Shown: positions 24,981-32,299, numbered from the stretch's first letter. The stretch is DNA of 64,000 nucleotides from Devosia naphthalenivorans (GCF_003056355.1 NZ_PYVW01000009.1:62001-126000); one strand, 5' to 3'. The notes: generated from the letters alone by a model not told the origin. Program-made: numbers and translations.

Positions 24981-26167
24981 GCAAACAACGAAGCTTCTGC
25001 AGCCGCCAGTTCGGCGGCGTCATCGCCCCTTGGAAACAAGTGCCCATAGACGTCCACGGTCATGGTGATGCTGCTATGGCCCAGGCGCTCTTGCACGACC
25101 TTAGGCGGGAGCTCGAGTCCACCATCGCTCCGCCGGTTGATGCACCAGCTGGCGTAGAAGTGCCGTAGGCAGTGCATGCCGGTGTACTTGGGGGCGATGA
25201 CCGGCGGACCTTTTTCGTCGATCTGACCAGTGTCTCTGACGATCCCTGCCCTCTTCCATGCGGCCTCGATGCCAGCATGGGCCAGATATGAGTGCCCCTC
25301 TACTCCGCCCTTGGTGTTAGGGAACACCAGGTTGAGCTTGCCCTTTGGGCACTGCAAGCGCCACTCCTTGAGCGTATTGGCGACCATAGGTGTCATGGGT
25401 ATTTCCCGCTCACCCGATTCCGACTTGGGCCTTCCGATTTCGCGATAGCTGTCGGCGCGCTGATAAACTCGGATGATCTTCTTTTCGAAGTCTACCGCAT
25501 CCCAAGACAGCCCGCGCAGCTCCGAAGCTCGCATGCCGGTGAAAATTGCCGTCAAGATCACGGGCCGCCACTTGCCCGTTAGAACGGCAATGAGACTCCG
25601 GATCTCGGCCGGGGTCGGAATATCAGCACCGATCTTCAGACGACCCTTGGCTCGCTTCTGAGCCCGGTGATCGCTGGCGCCGCGGCCGCCGCGCAGATCC
25701 CTAATAACGTTGCGGGCCACCAGCCCACGCTCCTGAGCATCTGCAAGCAGAGAGCCAAGACTCACCAGCACCTTCCGCACCATTGCTGGCGAGCGACCAT
25801 TGTCGAGCATCCATTCCTCGAAGGTGCGCACACGCGGCACCGACAGCGATGTCAGCTTCTCGCTGCCTAGGTGCGGGTAGATGTGGAGATCGAGGTGATT
25901 CTGGTACTGGGCAATGGTGGTGCGCTCGCGCCCTGCCCGCTCCCGAGCCGCTATCCAGAGCTTGCCAGCTTCGCGCACCGAGCAGCTGGCGCCGTCGGCA
26001 ACGTGCACGCCCTCGCGCACCTCGACGTGTGCCGTGGCGGCGAATGCATCAGCGTCCTTCTTCTTCGCGAAGGTCTTAAGCCGTCGCGTGCCCTGCCCAT
26101 CCTTGTAGTCTACAACCCAGGAGAACTTGGAAGGATCGGTCTTGGATACCCGCTTACGGACTGACAT
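24977..26167 (-). CDS. int: Tyrosine-type site-specific integrase
   Basis: Phage-type tyrosine recombinase of 396 residues that would integrate and excise the element at tRNA-Cys. It has an N-terminal arm-binding region, a SAM-like core-binding domain (about residues 60-150) and the catalytic domain with the first Arg in FTGMRASELRGL, the H-x-x-R box HCLRHFYASW, GHSSITMTVDVYGHLF holding the late His and the nucleophile Tyr. All catalytic residues are present. ATG at 26165-26167 (MSVRKRVSK) overlaps the upstream gene by 14 bp. Confidence 0.95.
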   Translation of the reverse strand: MSVRKRVSKTDPSKFSWVVDYKDGQGTRRLKTFAKKKDADAFAATAHVEVREGVHVADGASCSVREAGKLWIAARERAGRERTTIAQYQNHLDLHIYPHLGSEKLTSLSVPRVRTFEEWMLDNGRSPAMVRKVLVSLGSLLADAQERGLVARNVIRDLRGGRGASDHRAQKRAKGRLKIGADIPTPAEIRSLIAVLTGKWRPVILTAIFTGMRASELRGLSWDAVDFEKKIIRVYQRADSYREIGRPKSESGEREIPMTPMVANTLKEWRLQCPKGKLNLVFPNTKGGVEGHSYLAHAGIEAAWKRAGIVRDTGQIDEKGPPVIAPKYTGMHCLRHFYASWCINRRSDGGLELPPKVVQERLGHSSITMTVDVYGHLFPRGDDAAELAAAEASLFA

Positions 26168-27041
26168 TGAGCTTCTCCGCACGGTAGCTGTCGGGAATGT
26201 CTGGGGTTGGTTTCAAAGATTGCGCAGCGGCGTCTGCGGCTTGCAGTATCTTGGCGGCTCGCTCCACGGTTTGGCCGTCATGGCCGTTTCCGTCCAGATC
26301 CAATCGCATCTGGGAAAGCAGCTTCTTCTCGAGTTCATCGACCATGACCTTGATCCCGGACAAACCGAACTCATCGATAAACCCGGCAAGCTCAGGAAGG
26401 GCTTCTCGAATCGGCTTGAGAACAACCTCTGAGTTATTTAGCGACTTACCGTCGAGCCCGGATTTCAGAGCCATGATCTGGGCGATTGGGTACATAACAG
26501 CCAAGGTGTAGGCGGAGAAAAGTGCCCAAGTAAGTGGTGAAACAAAAGGCCGCTCAAGATCCCCCTTCGGCAAACCGCCATCTGTGAGCTTGTCTGCTCC
26601 TACCATTTTCCAAAGCATTTCACCCATGCGCGTGACACTCTCTCCTTCGGCATGCATGCTGCTTGGATTCAGCAATTTCTCCATCCGGAGCCGGGAGGTA
26701 ATTTCAACGGCTGCTCGCGCAGGCCCCATAGAGATCACCGCCGCCCAGAGCTTTTCCACCGCTTCCAGCTTCCGGTTGTCCAAGGAGGTACGACGCGCTG
26801 AGAGTTGCGAGAGGGCACCAGCGCGCAATGCGTTGAGGGCGCTTTCCTGCGCGCTGAGTTCCGCTTTAAGATGTTCCTCTTCCCGTCGAAAGCTGGCCCT
26901 TAGGTCCTCAATTTGACGATCGAACTTGTGCTGGATACTGCGTTCGATCGTCCCGCGGTACCATGGTGACAGGATTGCGCCGACGACCCCGAGAAACGCG
27001 GTGCTTGTTAGAACAGGCGTCCAGAACTCTTTAGTCGCCAT
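26154..27041 (-). CDS. Membrane-anchored coiled-coil protein of unknown function
   Basis: About 295 residues. A short N-terminal hydrophobic segment (WTPVLTSTAFLGVVGAILSP) is followed by a charged coiled coil (about residues 30-85, IEDLRASFRREEEHLKAELS) and a helical C-terminal domain. ATG at 27041 (MATKEFWTP) has a weak GAG upstream; a GTG 51 bp earlier is in frame. No family recognised. It lies directly upstream of int on the same strand. Confidence 0.7.
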   Translation of the reverse strand: MATKEFWTPVLTSTAFLGVVGAILSPWYRGTIERSIQHKFDRQIEDLRASFRREEEHLKAELSAQESALNALRAGALSQLSARRTSLDNRKLEAVEKLWAAVISMGPARAAVEITSRLRMEKLLNPSSMHAEGESVTRMGEMLWKMVGADKLTDGGLPKGDLERPFVSPLTWALFSAYTLAVMYPIAQIMALKSGLDGKSLNNSEVVLKPIREALPELAGFIDEFGLSGIKVMVDELEKKLLSQMRLDLDGNGHDGQTVERAAKILQAADAAAQSLKPTPDIPDSYRAEKLNVSP

Positions 27042-27101
27042 GAGCTCAAACACGTTGAAGCATCTCGCTACGCCTGGTGGCTTGGACGTCACACACGACG
27101 A

Positions 27102-27539
27102 TTACTCCTCACGCGGGCTGGCGAAGTCGCCAAGTTGGTTCAGGTATTCGATGCGCTGCTCAATGATCTGACCTTGGCAGATGGGAAAGTGCAGCACCTG
27201 ACCCTCACGGCCGTAATCACCGTTGCCGTAGTAGAGGCAGGAACCCTCTTTGAAGGCGTTCCAGGCGCGCTGCTCGGTGCGCAGCAGTGTCCGCCCCTCA
27301 GGTGTTAGCTCCGGGAACACCTGCTGCCAGGTGTCGTTTAGCTGGCCATCCAAGCGGTCCAGATAATCGCCGCCGCACGCAGACCAGGCTGTGTTGGTGC
27401 CGTCTGAGTCTTCAAGGCAGCGATCGTAAATATCATCGGCAGCTGCTGGAGCAGCCAACATTGAGCCAGCAATGCAGACCGTAGAAGCGAAGAGGAATGC
27501 GCGGAGCTTAGGAGTCCATGTGCTTTTGTGGAGGCTCAT
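27102..27539 (-). CDS. Secreted protein with LprI-like (DUF1311) domain
   Basis: 145 residues with a signal peptide (LRAFLFASTVCIAGSMLAAP, cleavage after AAA). The mature part has the four-cysteine pattern and W/Y spacing of lysozyme-inhibitor LprI N-terminal domains: YDRCLEDSDGTNTAWSACGG, then LLRTEQRAWNAFKEGSCLYY and a late Cys in FPICQGQII. Family members are periplasmic; some relatives inhibit lysozyme, but this function is not established here. Its ATG overlaps the stop of the upstream regulator (ATGA). Confidence 0.8.
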   Translation of the reverse strand: MSLHKSTWTPKLRAFLFASTVCIAGSMLAAPAAADDIYDRCLEDSDGTNTAWSACGGDYLDRLDGQLNDTWQQVFPELTPEGRTLLRTEQRAWNAFKEGSCLYYGNGDYGREGQVLHFPICQGQIIEQRIEYLNQLGDFASPREE

Positions 27540-27970
27540 TTGTTGCCCTCGGCATCTCGCGCGCCTTCCCTGGTTTTCTTGAGTTCCTTTGCAAGCGCCA
27601 GTACTGCGTTCAACTCCCCCTGTTCACTCCAGATCACCTGATCGCCGTGTACGGAACCCGCTGCTTCTCCCGCCGCAAGCACAACCTCCATCATGTCAAA
27701 GGCAATCTCCAGGGGGTCATCTTCCGTCGCTTTTTCCTCGCTGGCGTCCTTCATCCATTGAACCAAGCGCAGCGTCAGCTTTACGGATTGGCTCGCCGTA
27801 TTCTCGAATACTTGCCGCTGCTCCGCTACCGACAGCCCGATCTGGCAAAGGCGGCGTATCGCTTCACCGCGCGACCTGATGCGATTGGCGAAGCTCCACT
27901 CATCAATGGCTTCGAGTTCTGTCGGCGTCATCAACGTGATGATGCGCTGATCCTTCAACTCGTCGGCCAT
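27536..27970 (-). CDS. Ribbon-helix-helix-like repressor candidate (left arm of switch)
   Basis: 144 residues. The first ~50 (RIITLMTPTELEAIDEWSF, then NRIRSRGEAIRRLCQIGL) resemble a ribbon-helix-helix DNA-binding fold and align closely with the 59-residue protein encoded divergently at 28098. The remaining helical tail could mediate oligomerisation. ATG at 27970 has GGAG eight bases upstream; earlier in-frame Met codons fall inside the operator. Divergent placement with twin palindromes suggests it is the element's maintenance repressor, by analogy with phage repressors. Confidence 0.75.
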   Translation of the reverse strand: MADELKDQRIITLMTPTELEAIDEWSFANRIRSRGEAIRRLCQIGLSVAEQRQVFENTASQSVKLTLRLVQWMKDASEEKATEDDPLEIAFDMMEVVLAAGEAAGSVHGDQVIWSEQGELNAVLALAKELKKTREGARDAEGNK

Positions 27971-27981
27971 TCCCACGCTCC

Positions 27982-28006
27982 TGCTAAACATGATCATGTT
28001 TCTCAC
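27982..28006. promoter_or_regulatory. Operator candidate, left copy
   Basis: Contains the perfect palindrome AAACATGATCATGTTT at 27986-28001, embedded in a 25-bp sequence repeated exactly at 28052-28076. The palindrome lies 15 bp upstream of the leftward regulator start. A TTGACA hexamer sits at 28015-28020. Confidence 0.8.
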
Positions 28007-28051
28007 AAGAACAGTTGACACGGCTCGCCTCAAAAGGCAACGTGACAATAG

Positions 28052-28076
28052 TGCTAAACATGATCATGTTTCTCAC
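28052..28076. promoter_or_regulatory. Operator candidate, right copy
   Basis: Exact 25-bp repeat of 27982-28006, with AAACATGATCATGTTT at 28056-28071, about 26 bp upstream of the rightward regulator start. The copies are 70 bp apart, placing one before each divergent regulator gene. Confidence 0.8.
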
Positions 28077-28097
28077 GACCATCAACGGAGTTCGAAT

Positions 28098-28277
28098 GTG
28101 ACCGATAGAGATCTGCGTCAGCGCCGCTTCCCACTGCTCTTGAATGATCAAGAGGCCGAAGCGGTCGCAGAATACCGCTGGAAGAACCGCATACCATCTC
28201 AGACTGAGGCCGTTCGTCAGCTCATAGCAAAAGGCCTCGAAGCCGAGGCCACCCACAACACAGGAGAAGCCGCATGA
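28098..28277 (+). CDS. Small ribbon-helix-helix-like regulator (right arm of switch)
   Basis: 59 residues starting at GTG 28098 with GGAG seven bases upstream. The body (RRFPLLLNDQEAEAVAEYRW, then KNRIPSQTEAVRQLIAKGL) aligns without gaps to the N-terminus of the divergent repressor candidate, so the two are paralogues. It heads the rightward early operon, the position of a Cro-like protein. Its stop overlaps the next start (ATGA). Confidence 0.75.
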   Translation: MTDRDLRQRRFPLLLNDQEAEAVAEYRWKNRIPSQTEAVRQLIAKGLEAEATHNTGEAA

Positions 28278-28600
28278 GCTATCAAGAACAGATATCGCAG
28301 GCGCTTAAGCAGGCTGCAGAAGAGCGGGTCCTCTCATCCCTCGTAGAGCCAAGCGACGAGCTAGGTGGACGTTCCGTGGACGCCATTCTGTTGCTCCACG
28401 AATTGGCCGATCAGTTTGCCGCCGGCGACTATGACGCGGGCTTGATGTCCGAGTACGCGGCACTGATCGAAGATCCCGAACGCGCAGCAGACATGTCTAA
28501 CGCGCTGTCGGAAACGGTTGCCAAGGTCGGCTTAGAGCCTGGCTACCTTCACCCGGACGACCTTCTCGACGAAGCGTTGGTCCAAGCGGGTCGGGCATGA
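28274..28600 (+). CDS. Early-operon hypothetical protein
   Basis: 108 residues, acidic and mostly helical, with no recognised domain (SVDAILLLHELADQFAAGDY in the middle). The ATG overlaps the stop of the small regulator, and its own stop overlaps the next ATG, so it is translated as part of a coupled early operon. Confidence 0.7.
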   Translation: MSYQEQISQALKQAAEERVLSSLVEPSDELGGRSVDAILLLHELADQFAAGDYDAGLMSEYAALIEDPERAADMSNALSETVAKVGLEPGYLHPDDLLDEALVQAGRA

Positions 28601-29280
28601 ATACTGCAATAAAAAGGGCCGAGGCTGGCACCTCGACCCTCTCAGCGAGCGCCCTGGCAGGCGCCCCAATGTCAAACCAATGCATGGAGATGACGATGAA
28701 AAGTCATAGCACTTCGCGCCCCTCAGGCGCAACGATAAGCATTTCTCCGACCACTCTCAATGACATCAGCGACGAACTGGGCCGGGTGTGCTCGGCCATA
28801 TTCGCTGTGACAATGGCAGCACAGACCCTTCACCCCGAAGAAGGTGGTGCGATCATGCAGGTAAACGGCGACTCGATGAACAAGATCGAGGCCGTTAGGG
28901 CCAAGATCGAAAACATCGTGCACAACGCCATGTTGAAGACAGGCAGCCCCACGCTATGCCCGCCAATGCTTTCCACGATGTCCGTTGATGACCTCTGCAG
29001 TGCTGAGAAAGCTGTCTTGGCCGCTCGCCACATCATGGTGACCGCGGCTACCAGTCACGGGTTCAAGGGTTCTGATGACGGTCTCGATGCCCGTCGTAAC
29101 TGGGCAAATGAACAGTTCGAGCGGCTCGATGCCGAGCTCCTAGCCATAGTGCTCGAACTCGACCGCCGGGACATCACCGATGAAGTCGACCAGCTCACCT
29201 ACGTGAACGTCAAGGCCTCTGCGTTCGCGCACCTCTCCGACCCTGATTACGACATCAAACTCGTGAGGGCTGCATCATGA
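28597..29280 (+). CDS. Early-operon hypothetical protein
   Basis: Up to 227 residues if translated from the ATG at 28597, which overlaps the preceding stop. A second good start is the ATG at 28696 with GGAG eight bases upstream, giving about 194 residues and skipping a hairpin-forming segment. The C-terminal half is helical and charged (EQFERLDAELLAIVLELDRR). No family recognised. Confidence 0.65.
   Translation: MNTAIKRAEAGTSTLSASALAGAPMSNQCMEMTMKSHSTSRPSGATISISPTTLNDISDELGRVCSAIFAVTMAAQTLHPEEGGAIMQVNGDSMNKIEAVRAKIENIVHNAMLKTGSPTLCPPMLSTMSVDDLCSAEKAVLAARHIMVTAATSHGFKGSDDGLDARRNWANEQFERLDAELLAIVLELDRRDITDEVDQLTYVNVKASAFAHLSDPDYDIKLVRAAS
28608..28639 (-). terminator. Minus-strand intrinsic terminator inside the early operon
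   Basis: Read on the minus strand, GGGTCGAGG-TGCCAG-CCTCGGCCC is followed directly by TTTTTATT, a textbook intrinsic terminator. It would stop leftward transcripts before they reach the regulator switch. No leftward gene is seen immediately to its right, so any transcript it stops would be antisense. Confidence 0.45.
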
Positions 29281-29468
29281 ACGAGCAGACCGAAAGCCTG
29301 GATCTCGTCTGGGGCGCCAAGAACATCGCCAAGGTGCTCGGCTGCACTGAACGGGCCACATTCCACATGCTTGAGGCCGGTGATTTGCCTGAAGCAACTC
29401 AGATCGGCCGGCGATGGGTCGCTTCGCGCAAGAAGCTGCGCGAGCGCTTCGAGGGGCAAGCAGCATGA
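29277..29468 (+). CDS. Helix-turn-helix (AlpA/excisionase-like) protein
   Basis: 63 residues with a MerR/AlpA-type winged helix: VWGAKNIAKVLGCTERATFH, then GDLPEATQIGRRWVASRKKL, the usual pattern of a recognition helix followed by an Arg-Trp wing. Such proteins act as excisionases or activators in integrated elements. Both ends overlap neighbours by 4 bp. Confidence 0.8.
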   Translation: MNEQTESLDLVWGAKNIAKVLGCTERATFHMLEAGDLPEATQIGRRWVASRKKLRERFEGQAA

Positions 29469-29728
29469 TCGGGGCAGTAGCACAGCTGGCTGAACTGAAA
29501 GCCGCCGGAGCCGAGAGCGCACAGAAGAGTGCCGAACGGTTCCATGCTATGGGCTTTCGCGGACGAAAGTACCGGCGAGAGCTGAAGGGCGGAACAGAGC
29601 AGCTCGCACTAGCCGTCCAAGACGTGGCGTTCTCAAATGGCTTTGATCAGGCCACCGCCGACGAAGTGATCCTGTTCGTCGTCGATGTGTTCTTCCGCCG
29701 GCTTTCAACGCTGGAGGGAAGCCGATGA
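29465..29728 (+). CDS. Early-operon hypothetical protein
   Basis: 87 residues starting at the ATG that overlaps the preceding stop. Composition is helical with a basic patch (FRGRKYRRELKGGTEQLALA). No family recognised. Its stop overlaps the start of a 30-residue membrane peptide gene. Confidence 0.65.
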   Translation: MIGAVAQLAELKAAGAESAQKSAERFHAMGFRGRKYRRELKGGTEQLALAVQDVAFSNGFDQATADEVILFVVDVFFRRLSTLEGSR

Positions 29729-29817
29729 CCAACCTCCTACATGATCTCGCCGCCGGCGCCGGCCTGCTGCTGGCTGTCGCCTACGTCATCACCGTCGTCG
29801 GGTGGGTGTCGGCATGA
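29725..29817 (+). CDS. 30-residue membrane peptide in the early operon
   Basis: The frame begins MTNLLHDLAAGAGLLLAVAY and ends GWVSA: one hydrophobic helix with almost nothing else. Both ends overlap adjacent genes by 4 bp and GGAGG precedes the ATG, which supports translation. Function unknown. Confidence 0.6.
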   Translation: MTNLLHDLAAGAGLLLAVAYVITVVGWVSA

Positions 29818-30014
29818 ACAAGCTCACCCGCCGAACCGAGTACATCACCGCCGGCACCACAACGATCGGTCTCGTGAACTGCACGGATCGCGGCTTTGAA
29901 ACCTTCGGGCCGTTGGACCAGTACTTAGCGACCTATCCAAGCTTGGAGGCCGCACGAAAAGCACTATTCGAGCTTCACAAGGCTGGTCAGATAGAACACG
30001 GGGGCGCCCCATGA
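29814..30014 (+). CDS. Early-operon hypothetical protein
   Basis: 66 residues starting at ATG 29814, overlapping both neighbours. A compact fold with Thr-rich beta strands then a helix (YPSLEAARKALFELHKAGQI). No family recognised. Confidence 0.6.
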   Translation: MNKLTRRTEYITAGTTTIGLVNCTDRGFETFGPLDQYLATYPSLEAARKALFELHKAGQIEHGGAP

Positions 30015-30862
30015 GGCGCTCCCTCCCCGCAGCAGTGCTCTTCGACAATGACCCGAGATCGGCGGACGTTGCGAACACCGTGCCGGCCCATGCAGAGGTA
30101 CAGCGCGTCGGCAACTGCGTGCTAGGTTACACCAAGATGCCGGCAACTATCGGCGGGGCGCAGGGCGCCCGCCAACGGTTCACCCTTCTAGAAATGACTG
30201 GACTGGGCAACCGAAAGGCTCTCCGCGCCATAGTTTCGTACCGTCGCGAACAAGGGGTGGTTATTGAGGATGATGGCTCCTGGGCAGCGGTAGCAGCGGA
30301 CATTGCAGCCTGCATATTCGGGCCGGGGATGACCCTACGCCATGTTGAGGGTCAAGCACTCTACATCGGCTTAGATCATTTGGATCGTGCCAAGCTGCTC
30401 CCGTTTTTCAGGCGCGCAGCAGCGCTGCGCAGTCTGCCTGATTACCAACCCCTTACGGGCAAGGAGATTGGGCAAATGATCAAGCTCGATTGGCGCGAGC
30501 GGGATGATCTCAGAGTTAAGAAAATCCTAGCCTTCAACGAGTCAACGGAAGATCGTCGTCGACGAAAGGACCGGGATCGTAAGGCAGCTGCGCGCGCTGA
30601 GCGCGCCGCCTCCAAGGCCGTAAAGCCTTGGGAGGAATTGGGAATGGCGAAGTCCACCTACTACTACCAGCGACAGACTTGGACCAAAAACGTCGGCGTT
30701 TCCACTGTAGAGGGGAACGCCGACAAAAACAGTCCAACGCCGGGGAACGCGGACGCTTCTAGTCCAACTTTTGGACCGCCTGCGCGTAGCGCACCAGTCC
30801 TCATGGGGAACGCGGACAGAATTGGTCCAACCAGCACCAGATCAGAAGGAGGCAGTAAGTGA
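30011..30862 (+). CDS. Candidate replication initiator / DNA-binding protein with embedded iteron-like repeats
   Basis: 283 residues. The N-terminal ~170 residues look like a winged-helix region (FTLLEMTGLGNRKALRAIVS). A very basic linker (RRRRKDRDRKAAARAERAAS) leads to a short HTH-like KPWEELGMAKSTYYYQR. The C-terminal ~65 residues are low-complexity and encode repeated GNAD...SP units. At DNA level these are 27-bp repeats (30679-30831), as seen where an origin lies inside its own initiator gene (lambda O type). The replication role is inference. Confidence 0.6.
   Translation: MRRSLPAAVLFDNDPRSADVANTVPAHAEVQRVGNCVLGYTKMPATIGGAQGARQRFTLLEMTGLGNRKALRAIVSYRREQGVVIEDDGSWAAVAADIAACIFGPGMTLRHVEGQALYIGLDHLDRAKLLPFFRRAAALRSLPDYQPLTGKEIGQMIKLDWRERDDLRVKKILAFNESTEDRRRRKDRDRKAAARAERAASKAVKPWEELGMAKSTYYYQRQTWTKNVGVSTVEGNADKNSPTPGNADASSPTFGPPARSAPVLMGNADRIGPTSTRSEGGSK
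30679..30831. repeat. Iteron-like repeats inside the candidate initiator gene
   Basis: Three direct copies of GGGGAACGCSGAC-N7-GTCCAAC start at 30712, 30742 and 30805, and one inverted copy lies at 30679-30703. All four keep the same N7 spacer between GAC and GTCC, so each is also a small GGAC/GTCC dyad. Spacer bases vary while the flanks are fixed, which suggests selection on DNA rather than protein. Confidence 0.7.
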
Positions 30863-31161
30863 CCCAACTCGACCTTTGTCGGGAAACTCCGAAAAATCCA
30901 ACCGCTTGCGCACTGCTGTTGCCTTTCCCCATCGCCCGCCGCCGAAAGCTGATCCTCAAGACCGTCAGCACAATACTGGCCCGCAAAACCACCGAGGGTC
31001 AGCAGTCATACTGGACGAACACGATCAACAAGCTTGGTGCTGAGCTTCGCCGATACGGTGCTGACCAGGCTGAGGTCGATCGCCAGCTGCAGGCCTTCTA
31101 CTTTGCAGTATCAGCAGAACTTAGCCGAGCCACTCACCAGCAACCAGGAGGTGCGGCTTGA
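30859..31161 (+). CDS. DUF6074-like prophage protein
   Basis: 100 residues. The pattern LLLPFPIARRRKLILKTVST, then a Trp, an arginine-rich helix and AEVDRQLQAFYFAVSAELSR, resembles the DUF6074 family that is frequent in Hyphomicrobiales prophages. Function unknown. It overlaps the preceding stop (ATGA) and ends the first rightward operon before an opposing cargo gene. Confidence 0.65.
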   Translation: MTQLDLCRETPKNPTACALLLPFPIARRRKLILKTVSTILARKTTEGQQSYWTNTINKLGAELRRYGADQAEVDRQLQAFYFAVSAELSRATHQQPGGAA

Positions 31162-31187
31162 AGATGGATCATGCAAGCACCTGCTCG

Positions 31188-31940
31188 TCATTCTCCAAGA
31201 TCCCTATAGAGCCGAACGCTGCCATCCTCATCCACGTCACTCCCGAAGCCGTAGTAGGACGCCTTCGCAGCATGAGTGACGCCGAACACGTCGTCATAGA
31301 AGATCTCGATCTCCAGAAACACTTCATCGGACTTGGCCTGTTTCACCACGTTCAACTTGTCTCTTACAGACGGCGCGAGATCGAAATCTGCCGCCCGAGC
31401 ATCATTTGGCGCGAGGTCGGAGCGGCTTTCCCCATCTTCACTCTCGAGGGGGCTCTCACCGTCTACAGAGCCCAAAAAGAGTTTGTACTCGACCCAAATG
31501 CCCGTTGCGGGGGTCTGTCCCGCATTCACGAACGAAAACTGGATCTCGTATTCACCACTCGACATGTGAGCGACGATCGCCCGGGAGATGATGATGTAGG
31601 CCCGGACCTGCGCTTGCCCGATATCTCTCGCCCCCTCAACAGCAGCCAACGATGCCGCAACTGCTTTATCCGCAGCGTCAGCGCTGCGCTTAGCCTCCCG
31701 CAGAGTACGGTAGATCAGGTAGAGGCCTCCCGCGCCCACAACAGCCGAAGCAGCGGTGATCACGACCATCCACCAAGCTGCAGCAGCCATACTCCGCTGC
31801 GCCCCAAGATCAAGATTGTTGGCGGGGTCGGGCACGCTTGCAATCCAGGGCATGCCCGGCAGCATCGCCACCAACATCACACCGCCAAGGACACCAGCGC
31901 CAAACAGTATCGCCCCGGAAGCACCCTCACCAACATTCAT
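31188..31940 (-). CDS. Two-helix membrane protein inserted against the operon (moron-like)
   Basis: 250 residues with two hydrophobic segments (ILFGAGVLGGVMLVAMLPG; WWMVVITAASAVVGAGGLYL), a short coiled coil (LREAKRSADAADKAVAASLA) and a beta-rich C-terminal domain containing VRAYIIISRAIV. This layout is common in Hyphomicrobiales prophages. It is the only leftward gene between 28098 and 37944, so it is an independently transcribed cargo gene. A plus-strand frame over the same DNA lacks protein-like features. Possible role in exclusion, unproven. Confidence 0.8.
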   Translation of the reverse strand: MNVGEGASGAILFGAGVLGGVMLVAMLPGMPWIASVPDPANNLDLGAQRSMAAAAWWMVVITAASAVVGAGGLYLIYRTLREAKRSADAADKAVAASLAAVEGARDIGQAQVRAYIIISRAIVAHMSSGEYEIQFSFVNAGQTPATGIWVEYKLFLGSVDGESPLESEDGESRSDLAPNDARAADFDLAPSVRDKLNVVKQAKSDEVFLEIEIFYDDVFGVTHAAKASYYGFGSDVDEDGSVRLYRDLGE

Positions 31941-32008
31941 CGACTGCCCCCGAATCCCCAGCGTCGAATAGGCAACAGGCGGAAGCTAGCGGTCAATGGC
32001 GGTGCTGC

Positions 32009-32275
32009 ATGATCGATGACATCCTCCGCCCTGGAGAGTACGTTGGAGTAAAAGAGGCCGCGGCCATCTTCAAACTTGAGGAGCGCACCCTGCGCCGCTG
32101 GTATCGGGACGACCCAAGGATCGGCCGTCGACCACTCGCCGGTGGTCGCATTGAACTCAGTCTACCCGCAGTGTTGATGTCACGCGCGGGGCGCGCTGAT
32201 TTGTTGGATCTATACGCCCAAGGGAAGCGGGATGATCCAGAGGTTCAGCTGTTCATCCAAGCATCCACAGTTTGA
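32009..32275 (+). CDS. Helix-turn-helix DNA-binding protein
   Basis: 88 residues. GEYVGVKEAAAIFKLEERTL followed by RRWYRDDPRIGRRPLAGGRI is a MerR/excisionase-type winged helix. The ATG at 32009 has no strong ribosome-binding site. It is divergent from the moron-like membrane gene and could control it or the next operon. Confidence 0.7.
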   Translation: MIDDILRPGEYVGVKEAAAIFKLEERTLRRWYRDDPRIGRRPLAGGRIELSLPAVLMSRAGRADLLDLYAQGKRDDPEVQLFIQASTV

Positions 32276-32276
32276 A

Positions 32277-32299
32277 GTACACCATGTCCGTCTGTGTAC
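32277..32299. promoter_or_regulatory. Inverted repeat upstream of the second rightward operon
   Basis: GTACAC and GTGTAC separated by 11 bp form an exact dyad, immediately after the stop of the HTH gene and about 75 bp before the next start. It is a plausible operator for that HTH protein; nothing beyond the symmetry supports this. Confidence 0.4.

Noticed and set aside
28001..28060. TTGACA at 28015 as a full sigma70 promoter of the switch
   Set aside because: No matching -10 box occurs at 16-18 bp spacing; GACAAT is 23 bp away, so I list only the hexamer.
31158..32012. Long plus-strand frame (284 codons) opposite the leftward membrane protein
   Set aside because: The minus strand encodes a protein with clear membrane helices and coiled coil; the plus-strand frame is Arg/His-rich without a domain and lies wholly over it.
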